NCBI GenBank assembly: GCA_013399875.1
Contig: VXAZ01001670.1
Location: forward strand, 1,997,045 to 2,061,044
Direction: 5' to 3'
DNA: 64,000 nt
Origin: Gymnorhina tibicen
Taxonomy: Eukaryota; Chordata; Aves; Passeriformes; Artamidae
Both the position numbers and the translations under genes were made by a program. Positions 37,606 to 48,035 of the stretch are shown here, one piece after another; positions within the stretch are counted from its first letter, which is position 1, and each line of letters starts with the position of its first letter. The notes below the pieces were generated by a model. The model searched no databases and was not told the DNA's origin. It saw only the letters and a program-made list of their open reading frames with translations.

Positions 37606-38843
37606 CCCTTAATTGTGACACAGATATTTCTTGGAGCTGGTTACTAGCTGACAGGTTTGCCCTTCTGTATTCTTTTCTTTCCAGAATGGTTTGCTGTCAA
37701 AAAAAGCAAGACCTTCCTACGTGTTTATATTGTCTTGTATAGTGACCATTTTGTCCATATCATCTTCAATGATTTGTGTTGAACAGAGAGATCTTTGGCT
37801 TGGAAGGTTAGCTCACCTTTCTTCCTTACACTACTGTGCTAGACTGTATGGTTAGAGGAAAACAAGTGAATTTTCTGTTATTTTTAAGGGCTGGAGTTTT
37901 CCGCTGAGGAACTGGTGATCTTGACTAAGAAAAGTGGGGGCAAAGCAAAGTTGAGCACATATTGAAGCTGAGTTCCCGTCTTTCCTCTAGAGACTGAAGT
38001 TAATGGGATGGCATGTGAAATCCCCTTGGTACACAACAGTCACTGAATATCTGCCAGTTGTTTTCCTCCCGTTATTAGGAAGTTTATTGTGCCTAAATGA
38101 AAGAATGTCTAATTTTTTAGGGGGGGAGTGACATGAAAGTGTACATACTTCATAACAGGAAAAACATAAGAATTCTCTAAGTCTTGCTGATGATGCTTTA
38201 GTCTCAGTCTAAGTGTAAGCTCTAAGATAGGTGGGCAAAAAATTCTTTGATCATGTTGTACTAAAGTGTGGAAGGTAACACAGCTAAACTGAGGAGAAAC
38301 CACGGGATGAGTATTGCTTGATAAACTTGAGATGACAAGAGCCTTTTGCATATGGGTTTCTTATCCTTCTCACTTAAAAGGAAATCAAAATGTAAGTAGG
38401 AACATGTTCTTTCTGCCTTTGGTTCCTAGGATAGTCCCAGTCCTTTAACGTAATTTGCAAATGAGAACAAATTCAAGTAAAACTAATTGCCAGTCTCTAA
38501 AAAGAATCAGAGAAAGAAAATGTGATTCAGCTCTTGTGCTTGAGAAAAAGACATTTCTAGATCAAATTACATTAGAACAGTAGATCTGCTTTTTTATCTT
38601 TCTTTCTTTGTAGAAACAGCTTCATTTGATTTCCAAAAATATTGCCATGAAGAATTGGGAATACTACTTGCTAAGTAACTAATGTGGAGGATAGATGGAA
38701 ACAAATAACTTGGATGTACCTACATTTTATTTTTCAGATTTTTTTATCAGGTAATGAAACCCCAAGTGCTTGGGCTCAATGTATTTATAAAAAAAGAATG
38801 TCATCCAGGACATGGTTCCTGTTGCAGCAGCTGAACCAGCAGC
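37606..38843. other. Noncoding sequence left of an LTR
   Basis: No plus-strand gene is seen. A minus-strand AATAAA around 38,727-38,733 could serve as a polyadenylation signal for the candidate minus-strand gene to the right, but this is speculative. Confidence 0.4.
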
Positions 38844-39404
38844 TGTGGTGGCCGGGGGGCCAAAGAGCCCAGCTACGGGGATGGCCCACTGGTGGGAAAC
38901 TCCAAGGCCTGAGATCACCCCGTAATTCTGGGTGAGAAAAGCTGCTCCCATCAGGCCTTGTGGTTCTATGTAGATTTGGTCTGTCTGGTTAGCCAGCAGC
39001 CAGACGCCCCTTGTATCCCTTAAAGGATGTAATCCAGCCCCCACTCTGCCCCCTGCTTCTCCCCATTGGTTGTTGTTGTATTACCCCGCCTCCCTTCTGT
39101 ATCCCTTTATAAGTGTGGCCCGGCTGGAAGCGGCGCCCTTTTCGTCACTGGAATTTTTCGTTGAGGTGTGGTAACAGACCCTTGGAATTCTATACAGGGG
39201 CCACCTCCTGACTGTTTGCCTCTAGTGCCGCCTGAGCGAGCCAGCTCAGTGTGAGCGTGAGCTGCGTGCTTCCACCGCACGGGTGAGAGAGCTGGCCTGC
39301 GAGTGTGCCAAGTAGCACTGCCTGAGGTTCCTTGCTAAGGAACGCTTCAGGAATAACGCAGCAACTTCTCCAGCGAACACCCACACGGCGATAGGTTCGA
39401 CCAA
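38844..39404 (+). mobile_element. Solo LTR of an avian endogenous retrovirus (family shared with 43,419-44,027)
   Basis: The element starts TGTGGTGGCC and is flanked by AGCAGC (38,838-38,843) and AGCAGT (39,405-39,410), a 5/6 target duplication. A TATA-like TTTATAAG lies at 39,106-39,113. TTCGTCACTGGAA at 39,141-39,153 is shared exactly with the LTR at 43,812-43,824. Upstream CCCATTGG and the CCACTGGTGGGAAACTCC region also align with that copy. CpG content is higher than the surroundings, suggesting a fairly young insertion. The exact 3' end is uncertain by a few bases. No retroviral genes were recognised. Confidence 0.7.
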
Positions 39405-39579
39405 AGCAGTTGTCTGCTTTATCTGCTTGCAAACATGATGCTAAGTTTCTAGCAGCTCTATCACAGATACCTCGCAGAGGATCTTTGTAGGGCCCATGCA
39501 CAGTTCTTAGCCTTCAGCCGTCACACTTTGGAAAGGCAACAGGGCTTTAAAAATTATTCGTATCTGAGTTTTACCCTTC

Positions 39580-39738
39580 TTAAATCTCTTTGCCTTGACA
39601 TTTCTTTTTGCTTCGTACTAATTTTCTCCTGTAAATGGCTGTTCTTGCTCCTACATCCATTGAGGTCGAGCTGGCCTGAGGCTGCTCATTTGTGCCTTTC
39701 TCATTCAACAAGTTCTTCAGGGACCTCACTGGTTCTCT
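39580..39738 (-). CDS. Candidate last coding exon of an unidentified gene
   Basis: Read on the minus strand, a good splice acceptor (TGTCTTTTTCCCTACAG) ends at 39,739. The exon then stays open for 52 codons in phase 0 to a TAA at 39,582-39,580. Phase 0 matches the donor of the candidate exon at 40,395-40,663. The predicted residues are charged and polar, with one cysteine and a basic end (RRKLVRSKKK). This is unlike the Cys/Leu/Phe-rich random frames around it. There are no membrane segments. I do not recognise a family. It is too short and lacks its own start near the 5' end, so it depends on splicing. An alternative frame of 68 codons overlaps (39,701-39,907) and looks less convincing. Confidence 0.4.
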   Translation of the reverse strand, partial: REPVRSLKNLLNEKGTNEQPQASSTSMDVGARTAIYRRKLVRSKKKCQGKEI

Positions 39739-40394
39739 CTGTAGGGAAAAAGACATTTTTCACTGCTACTATAATATGCTGAACCTGCTGTATTTGAGTT
39801 TCTGGAGGAGTTTCATTGGCATAATCAGTTCTGTAAACCTGCCTATAATATGTCCAAAGTGACAGGCATGTAAATACAGATTTGACTGCGAAAATCTGAT
39901 AATGCACAGCTGTTAGGATACTCTGTCTAAGAGCATAATGTTTCTGTTACTAGTTACCTACTTTCTGTAGAGCAAATCTACAGTTAAAGAAAACAGTTGA
40001 AGAACTTACTGGAAGTCCTTTACCTTATCTTTTCTGTTCCAGCTCCAGCTATTTGTTCCCTGGATTCTTATACAGCATAGTTCATTTCATCAGTGGCTTC
40101 TTCATAATTTCTGTGGCTCACAGTCCTTTGTCTGATACCTGCTAAATCTTCTAGCCCTGAGCCCAGAGACTTCTCATTAATTTTTTTTCCCTAGAGCTTG
40201 AAAGAGTAACTCCTTGGCTGATGCCCAGTTTATAGCTACCTGGAAATCTCCTGTTTTGGGAGTATTTTTTTTTTTTTAACATATTTACATGTCTTACTGC
40301 ATATGTAATGTAGACAAGGGCATTGTCTTGGCTTTTGCCAAGAGTCCTGCAGGCCAAGTTCTGGCCTGATGGAAGGTGCATGAATGTGCCCTAC

Positions 40395-40663
40395 CTGTGA
40401 ACATTCATGTACACTATCAGGATAGGTTTCACTTCTTAGGATAGTTACCCATTCTTTCTGTTCCAGTTGAGGCTCCTCTCCCTTTATCACCTCTATTGCT
40501 GTGCTTCTTTCGTTATGTGCTTCTCTCTGATGTTGCCTGTCCATTCTGCTTGGAATGGAAGTCACCAAGCTCTTGTCCCTGTATGGATCTGCACTAGCAT
40601 TGTCGATAGAGTAGTAGCTGTGGTCCAAAGCACGTAATTCTCTTAGTTCAAAGGAAAAGATGT
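40395..40663 (-). CDS. Candidate internal coding exon of an unidentified gene
   Basis: On the minus strand the acceptor TTTTTGATTTTCCTAG ends at 40,664, and the donor CACAG|GTAGGG has its GT at 40,394-40,393. The 269-bp segment enters in phase 1 (two bases complete a codon), then gives 89 codons without a stop and leaves in phase 0. The residues are rich in Glu, Arg, Asp, Ser and Gln with a single Cys and Trp, a composition expected of a soluble or disordered protein, not of random sequence. Joined to the exon at 39,580-39,738 it gives a 142-residue C-terminal part. A 43-bp segment at 41,172-41,214 ends in a good donor in the required phase and could precede it. No domain is recognised. Open stretches this long do occur by chance in 64 kb, so the call rests on splice sites plus composition. 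Confidence 0.4.
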
Positions 40664-40699
40664 CTAGGAAAATCAAAAATATTTTGATTTTCTTTTTCA

Positions 40700-41249
40700 T
40701 GTTTACAAAGAAGGTACATAAAGGGCAAACAAAAGGGGTTTTTTTGTACTGGTATGACTGGATAAATCCCAGCCTGGGTCAAAGTTATCTCTCACCTTCC
40801 TCCTGGAGATCTCTCTCTTTGCTTCCATGACTACCTTCATCTGCTACTATAAACATGTCCATCAGTGTAGGTGGTTGCTGTTACATTTCATTTCTCCCAG
40901 CAATCTAAGCAAGAAGTAACTCAGATTCAAAAGATTATCCTTTGTAACCCCTCATCTTGGATGGAATATCTAAGCAAGGCAAATGTAGTGGCATGCAGGA
41001 TTAGGCTTGTTAACTGATGTTTGCAAGGAGCCTCAAGTGCAACATAAAATGATCTGAAACTTTCTAAGAACCATTTTGAAACCTTAAAGATGAGAATCTT
41101 CACATTACTCCTACTTGCTCAATGGTAGCTGGATTAGAGGGCATAAGATTTGGCTTGCTGGACATGGATACCTTTCAGAAAGCAGGAGACATCTGCACTT
41201 TCCTGATCACAATGCTGAGAGCTGCTTGTGAGGATGGCAGTACCCATGC
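40700..41249. other. Candidate intron with possible small exon at 41,172-41,214
   Basis: On the minus strand, AGCTCTCAG|CAT at 41,214 and CTGAAAG|GTATCC at 41,172 bound 43 bases that are open. They would splice in phase 1 to the exon at 40,663. The acceptor's pyrimidine tract is mediocre, so this is a weak suggestion. Confidence 0.15.
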
Positions 41250-41640
41250 ATGAGGAAAGCAGTTGTGAACTCTGTGCATCTGTGTCTCTGTGTATATATT
41301 GTGTGTGTGTGTCTCCATTTCCAGCACAGGAGAGAATCCAACAATATTTCACCCAAATGAGAAATGTTATTCTGCAGATTAAAGCCACGCAGTGCCTGGT
41401 TTTGTCTTTATTTATGCCTTTCTATTTCCTTCTCTGCTGACATGGGTGCACATGCCGGGAAGCACTGAAGGACATAATTGGCGTTGTGAAAAATTATTGG
41501 GAAGCCAGGACGTTCCCTTGCAGTGATCCCCCCCTTCTCTTTCCCATCTGTCACCATCTAATGTGACAAAGTTTTTATCGGGCATTGAGGCAGAGGAGAT
41601 TAAAAGTAAATACTGCAATCAGGAAGCAGCTGGGGGGAAA
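41250..41640. promoter_or_regulatory. Candidate conserved block beside a TG microsatellite
   Basis: A TG run (41,300-41,313) is followed by a non-repetitive stretch with retained CpGs (CCACGCAG, TGCCGGGAAG, TTGGCGTTG, GGACGTTCC, TTATCGGGC) and the imperfect palindrome TGTCACCATCTAATGTGACA. Retained CpGs in AT-rich context suggest constraint or recent origin. Function is unknown. Confidence 0.25.
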
Positions 41641-43214
41641 ATGTAACACATTTCACACTAAGCTGAACAGCTCATCAACTTAGCCTTGTATATCTACGGT
41701 GGATGAGAGGGAGGGAGGACTGCAGGGGGATGGTGTGGTTCAACATGCTTCTCCACACTGGGAGTCTGAAGAGGATTCTGTACAAACAGGACTCATGCTT
41801 TCTGGCGCTTGCTTGCTTTGGGAAGGAAAAAGCCCCAGGAGTCCTGAGTTCTCCACTTGCTGTTGCAACAAGCTCCTGTAAAACACTGTTTCTTCAGTCC
41901 ACAGTTCATGTATTTTTGAACTCCCTTCCTGCTTTAGTGATGATCCAGGTGCTACCATGCCCTGTTCACCTAGGAGGGCTTTACCAGACATGTGTCTCTG
42001 GCTGGTGTGGGCATCCAGATGCCATGTCATCTCTGGGGAGCTGCAGGATAGAAAGGTTGTTGGCTAAATGGGAGACACTACAGGCAGATACAATAATGTT
42101 TCAGGCTCATGAAACTGGACACTGAGATATTTAGTATGCACTGTGCTGGGCACTGTTATCTTCTGTCCAAACTGATCTGCCTGCAAAGGCCAAGAAACTG
42201 AAAACTTTGTATCATATTGCTTTATTCTTATTAGTGTATATAAAACTTGAGGTTGTTGAGCACTACCAGTCATATTCTCTTCTTGCAAAGCTTTTAGAAG
42301 CATTTGTTTTCATTCCCAAAAATGTTGCCTACTTCTTCCTTTTTTGCTGTGATGATATCACATGAGCTCAGTGCTGTTGAACAAGAATAGATTGGTGCAT
42401 GTGGAGGACTGTGAGAATCTTCTCCTTATCCGTAGGATAAACAAAGCTTTGGAAAGTGATGCAGGCTTCCCTGGCATCCCTGCCCCTGTGAATGTGTCAC
42501 CTGCTATGGAGGGTCAGGATCCTCCTACTTCAGGAGAATCTCAGTCTCCAGCATTTGTTTGGTCCTTGGCTTTATAGCTGAGTGCCAGTAAAAGTCCAAT
42601 CTATGTCATTTTGGCTATGTCATTTTTTGTAAGGCTTTTTTTTTTCAATTTTGCAAGGAAATCCCTGTTTCTTTAATTAATTTTTTGTGGTTTCCTTAGT
42701 TTACAATTACTTTGTCGTTTTCACGTCACTTGTTCTTCAGTGTTGATGAGATGTTCTGTCATTATTAACAAGTTTTCTAAGGATAAAAAAAAGCTTAAAA
42801 TCTTTACCGCTACTTTCTGAACAGTTAGATTGAACAGTGTGTCCTAACATGGAGGTCCTTTTGCTGTGCTTGGTAATCTTTCAGGAGTCTTAAAACTACA
42901 GACAGTCTTGGCTCTGAGGTAAGTTATTGTAGCTTTTGTAGTTTGTTTATTTGTGTTTTTTTAGTGGTGGCCTTCAGTTTCCAAACCCTCCTGTGCAGCT
43001 GTGGTGGGGAGCCACCTGGTTTAGCCTCATGTTGCCTTTTGGTGCCCTGCTCTGGTGGTGACACTCTGGGGCCATCCAGCTAGAAAAACTTGACCAGCTT
43101 GTAGAACATATGCCAGCAGTATGTATTTTGTCCATATAATAACACTTAGATTATTGGCTAAGGAACACTAATATCTCTGTAGCATGAAGGGAATGAGGTA
43201 AGGATGTCAAGCTG
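41641..43214. other. Noncoding, or intron of the candidate minus-strand gene
   Basis: Open frames of 140 (plus) and 96 (minus) codons overlap at 41,700-42,125 and are not convincing. A minus-strand acceptor with a strong tract (CAGTTTCTTGGCCTTTGCAG) near 42,180 opens into 38 codons ending in TAG near 42,065. No good donor follows, so it remains a hint only. Confidence 0.3.
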
Positions 43215-43418
43215 AGAAGCTTGACGTGACCTGACAACATGCACTTGCAGCCCAGAAAGCCAAACGTATCCTGGGCTGCATCAAAGGCAGCCTGGCTGCT
43301 ATTCTGCTCTGTGGGGACCCCACTGGGAGTGCTGCATCCACGTCTGGAGTCCTCAGCACAAAAAAGATGCAGACCAGTTAGAGAGGGCCCAGAGGAGAGC
43401 CACAAAGAGGTTGAGAAC
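43215..43418 (+). mobile_element. CR1 LINE, left part (interrupted by an LTR)
   Basis: CTTGCAGCCCAGAAAGCCAA, TCCTGGGCTGCATCAAAGGC and CTGGAGTCCTCAGCACAA are CR1 ORF2 C-terminal signatures. The element stops at GAGAAC (43,413-43,418) and resumes at 44,028 in register with the CR1 consensus. Confidence 0.95.
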
Positions 43419-44027
43419 TGGGGAGGCCTGTGAGCCTACAGACTTGGGGAGTAAGGGAGTTGATTGGTGGGACTGTCCCTAGGGATAGGAATCCTCCCCA
43501 AGTTAGGGTGACAGAAAAGGCCTCTCCCATGATCCTTTGTTTCATTATGTTAATGTACCCCAATTCTGCTTCCCCGTTGGCCAGCTGGCCCCCCTGCCCC
43601 CTTCTACCCTCTACGTCCCTGATCCAGAAACTTCTCCCTTCCCCACTCTCCCATTGGCCCTTGTTCCTTTGCCACTCCCTCAGAGGTTCCTTATTAGCTC
43701 CCATACCCCAGCCCCACCTGTGTACTGCCCTCTTGCCCTCAGACCATTGGTCCCTGATGCTCTCTCTCTGCCCCCATATATAATCCTAGACCCCCGCCAT
43801 TGTTCTGTGTCTTCGTCACTGGAACCCTTCATGTGTGTGGCTGAATAAACCTCTCCCATGGAACTCTGTACGGAGACCCTTCCCGTCTCTTTGCCGTCAA
43901 CTTGTCAAAGAAGCTATCCTGTGTGTGTGTGTGTGTTAGTGTGTGAGTGCAGTGGCTTTGCCAAGCGGCTTCTGCTGGAGACGCTTTCGGAAGGTCGTGG
44001 CACCCCACCAGAGCACCCACTGCAACA
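43419..44027 (+). mobile_element. Solo LTR of an avian endogenous retrovirus, inserted in a CR1
   Basis: The 609-bp element starts TGGGGAGG and ends CAACA. It is flanked by a 6-bp target duplication with one mismatch (GAGAAC at 43,413-43,418, GAGAAG at 44,028-44,033). Removing the element and one flank copy restores the CR1 consensus spacing exactly. TATATAAT at 43,777-43,784, the shared TTCGTCACTGGAA at 43,812-43,824 and AATAAA at 43,844-43,849 give a normal U3-R order. A GT run near 43,920-43,936 lies in U5. Open frames of 103-117 codons inside U3 reflect its pyrimidine-rich composition, not genes. A 6-bp duplication is typical of ERVK-like integrases. Confidence 0.85.
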
Positions 44028-44443
44028 GAGAAGGATGGAACATCTCTCCTATGAAGATGGGCTGAGAGAGTTGGGGTTGTTCAGTCAGGAGAAGAGAAGG
44101 CTTTGGGGACACCTTAGAGCAGCCTGCCGGTACCTAAACAGGGCTACAAGAAAGCTCAAAAGGGACTTTTTACAGGGGCATGTACTGAATAGGACAAGGG
44201 AGAAGGGCTTTAAAGTGAAAGAGGTTGGATATTAGAAAGAAAATCTCTGCTGTGAGGTAGGTGAGGCACTGGAACAGGTTGTCCAGAAAAGTTGTGGATA
44301 CCCCATTCCTGGAAGTGTTCATGGCCTGGTTGGATGGGGCTCTGAGCAAGCTGGTCTAGTGGAAGGTGTCCCTGCCCAAGGCAGGGAGTTGAAACTAGAT
44401 GATCTTTAATATCCCTTCCAATCCAAACCATTCCGTGATTCTT
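44028..44443 (+). mobile_element. CR1 LINE, right part with 3' tail
   Basis: The segment continues from GATGGAACATCTCTCC through GGGCTGAGAGAGTTGGGG, AAGGTGTCCCTGCCC and AACTAGATGATCTTTAA to the end CCATTCCGTGATTCTT. Together with 43,215-43,418 it is one CR1 copy of about 620 bases, 5' truncated. ORF2 is disrupted. Confidence 0.95.
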
Positions 44444-46379
44444 TGTTTTGCAATAAGGCAAAGGGTCATTATTATACTTTCTTCAGTATCCCTGCATTAT
44501 AAAAAGTAGGTAACTTATTGAGATTTTTTTTTCAGTAGCTCGTATGAGATCAATAGCTGCTTGCTAGTGTTTGGCAGCTAAATTCTCATAGTGCTTTCTG
44601 TAACAAGCAAGTACCAGCCCTCATTATGGACTACTCATATGCTCTTCTATTGAGGCAATTATATGCTTTATCTTAGGTCAGTGGGCCTTGATCTGGTCTT
44701 CTATGTCATTGTTTCTCCAAACATCTGAAGGCCACTGTCATCTTACAGACCAGAACTGGAAGCCTTGCTCTTACACTCTTTCCTCTCATACTGGCATCAA
44801 AGCCAGAAGGAGAAAAAGAAGCCACTGTCATGCAGAACATACTATACAGAGAAAGTAAAATGAGGAGGGAGGAGCTTGGGAAAAGTGCTGGATGGGCAGA
44901 GGAATGTGTGTAGGAAAGATCAGACTGGACCATGAAACCCTCTAAGGGGATGGAAGGCTTCTGTACCTACAGCGTCCTTAAAACCTCATTTGATGTCCAC
45001 AAGATTTTACATCTTTTGGTATTGAGTAAGGTATTGGGCAAGCTGTTAGAGCTGACTAAAACAAGGATGGGACACACATTATTCAGGGACTGACTGCAGC
45101 TGCATTGGCCTGAACCTATCAAGAAACTGCTGGATAAATCCTCCCATGTTTTCCACCTGCCCCAGGAATGCATGTTACATGGAACCTTCAGGGTGATTCT
45201 GTCAATCCTGCTAGAAGAATTTTTTTGCCCTGTCTTGAACTGTGCCATATTTCTTCTTAGCTTTGGCATTTATAAAGAATATGGCAAACAGTCCATAATG
45301 TAATAAAGGAGGGAAAGATTTTTTCTCTTTTTATTTTTGACTGTACTTATTGCTGCAATATGTCAGCATGCTAATTCTGATAGGGCAAGAAAGAAAAGAC
45401 AATGGTCAACACCTGAAAGTTTTATGTAATTCTAGCACTAGGTTATTACCTTTTACATTCAAGTGTCTGTGAACTATTTCTTTTTGGGTTCCAAGAGAAC
45501 AAATTTTGGTTAAAATCCCTGAGGAGGTGGGTCTCTCACCCACACTGGATCATTTGCATGACTTTGTCTTTGGTCAGATTAGAACCAGCATTTGTACTGC
45601 AGCCATTTCGGAAGTGATACGGTGGAGAAAAGATAAGTACTCTGCTTACACTGTGGCATCTTGGTAAGAGCCACTGTTGGCATCTCACTTTCAAAGGCAC
45701 CATATTTATTAGAGAATCTCTGCATTTTTTTTTTTTTAATGCACCTCACTTAATTCTCTGACAAAGTCATAGAGGTAGAGATGGTGTTGCTCATTTAAAG
45801 CTTTTAGACTGAGTAGAGAAAATATTTAAGTTGATTACCTGTCATCTCAGTCATGAGTTCCCTGCTTCACTCTGTATCCCTTAGGCTTGGAAGATGTAAA
45901 GGCTAGATTCCAGAATTGGGATTCAAGATATCAAGATGGAGAACAGCAGCTGCTGATCAACCCAGGCACATTATCTGGTGCATTTCCTTTCCCACTCCAA
46001 GTTTAACAGAGGAGAAGGAAAGTGGGTGATTTGCTTCAAAATATTAGTGCAGAGTGTCATGCTTTGGCTAAATAAGTGCTCAAAATTCTTGCCAGGAAGT
46101 TTGCCTGAGCATTCCTCCTGTTTAATTTTTTTGCAACCCTTAAGAGGCACAAGCAACCTATATTGATGGCTACTGATATTTCATTGCTAGTAGTTTTCTG
46201 TTCAATAGTAATTTTTTAAAACAGAATGAACTGATGGTTTTTAGCAGCTACTGCGTGAGGGTGCAGTCATGTGAGCAGGCAGACTCAGCTCTGGGTTATG
46301 TCCTCTCCAAGGAATGCTTTACTGCAAGAAGCCCTGTTAGAAGTAGTGCAGAAAGTAATACTTTTCTAGGGTTAGGTGG
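44444..46379. other. Noncoding sequence
   Basis: A T run lies near 45,728-45,739. A 100-codon minus-strand frame at 44,967-45,269 lacks good splice support. No transposon is recognised. Confidence 0.4.
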
Positions 46380-46660
46380 ATACTCTCCTGCTAAAGATTC
46401 TGCCTTTTGGATAAGACATAGAACTGAAGTTCTGAACTCTTTTGTATTTTTATAAGTGTTCCCTGACTCTCTGCGGGGTGTATTGCTTGTGCTTTGTTTG
46501 GGCAATACCAAGTACTGTGATGAAGTGCAAGTAACTCAATGGGATTTATACAAGCTTATGAAGCGGAGAATAAACCCCATAGTTTGCACAGTAAATCAAT
46601 TTGTAAAGTGCTTTGGGATCTTTCTGGATGAAAGGCCCTATATAAATGTAAGCCATGACC
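46380..46660 (+). mobile_element. Ancient vertebrate SINE/LINE-tail remnant
   Basis: CTGCCTTTTGGATAAGACAT with ACTGAAGTTCTGA near 46,398-46,434 corresponds to the 'ctttcggatgagacgtaaaaccgaggtcctga' block of a widespread old vertebrate retroposon. Its end, GTAAAGTGCTTTGGGATC then GATGAAAGGCCCTATATAAATG (46,603-46,650), is the matching tail. The middle is decayed. I cannot assign the family name with certainty. Confidence 0.5.
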
Positions 46661-48035
46661 ATTCATCATTATTGAATATGAAATAGAGATATACACTCTA
46701 TCAAGCTAGAAGCAATAGGCTTGGGCTCATGATTGCTCACAAGACCCAATCAGTCATCAGATCACGACATAATGCAGCTAGAATAAAAAAAGAAAACCCA
46801 CAGCAAATCATTCCAAGCAATGCAATTAATGGGCATCCAGTATAAATAGTGATCTCGGTCAGGAAGAGTGGGCTTTTCCTGAGCAGTACAGTTGATGCCA
46901 GAGTGTTAGCAGGGGAAGGAAAGATTCCTTTCCAGCAGTACACCATATAAACCTACGGCTAGATAAGAAAATATTGTATCTATGCTTTTCAGAATTGGCT
47001 TTTCTTTTTCCGTTTGGGAAATGGAATAGAAAATGGTTTTGTAAAGAAAGTGTTAGCTTTTATTCTACAATGAGCCGCAGAGATGTTAATTTTTTGCATC
47101 AAGTTGTAGTCCAGGCACCTAGCGTTGTAACCTAAACTTGGTCATCAGATGTAGCATCTGTGGCTCTTGCAATGCAACATGCACGTGCATGGCAGGGTAT
47201 ATCATCTGTTTCTGCTGCTTATCCTTGAAGATACCGACTGCTGTGATGTGCTTTGTTTTGTGACAATTAAGTCAAAATGTAGGCTGCTCCAGTTCTCTGC
47301 TTCAGGACCCAAGCAAACTGAGGGCTTTCTTCACTTGTGCCAGAGTGCTTTCTGTCTGTATTATTTGCCTTCTGAGGGAAGGCAGTACTTTGTATGAACT
47401 TCCCTTCCTCCTCCTTTCTGTTGTGGTTCTGTGTCTGTCTCTCAGACTGCTGTGATGCCATGGATATAATATTATGCTCTCATTTTCTGTTTGTTTGTTT
47501 GTTACATAAGAGAGATTGAGCTTTTATAAAATATAAGGGAAGGAGGTGAAAACTGAAGTAAGGAAGTGAAATAAGAAATATGAAGGATCCCATTTTGTAA
47601 AATCCATCTTACCACAGATCAACTTAGGAAGAACGGGAAATTCCCATCAGCTCTTCTACTGCCGTGACCACCAAGCAGTAGCCTCAGATTGTATGTAGTC
47701 TATCGTGCCCTAGTACAGACTTGCAGCCTGACATGTTCTGAAATCACTAGATGGGGCAGATACAGTGTCTTATACTACCCTACTGTGCCAGAGGTACTGC
47801 TAACACAATTCAATATCCCATCAGAAGTATGACTGTAGGATTGGGAGGTGGAAGATCCTGAACAGTCAGCCTGTAGTTCTGGTAAACCTTGTGCACAAGA
47901 CCTGGCAGCCATCAGTGTGGCTGTGTTCAACCACACTTTCCATAGCTTTAGAATCATGTGTGTGCTAATGGCAGATGAAACTCAGTTACTGCTTGGCCTT
48001 GTCAAAGTGAAGCAAAAAAAATCAGAAATTAGAAT
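46661..48035. other. Noncoding sequence
   Basis: A GTTT repeat (TTTGTTTGTTTG) is near 47,489. A 64-codon minus-strand frame at 47,267-47,461 is polar in composition but has no good acceptor. No other feature is seen. Confidence 0.4.

Noticed and set aside
39190..39501. 103-codon minus-strand frame
   Set aside because: It is mostly antisense of an LTR, with no recognised protein.
41703..42125. 140-codon plus-strand and 96-codon minus-strand overlapping frames
   Set aside because: Mutually overlapping, with no splice support. One or both must be chance.
43430..43848. Open frames of 103-117 codons
   Set aside because: They lie inside LTR U3, which is pyrimidine-rich and naturally stop-poor.
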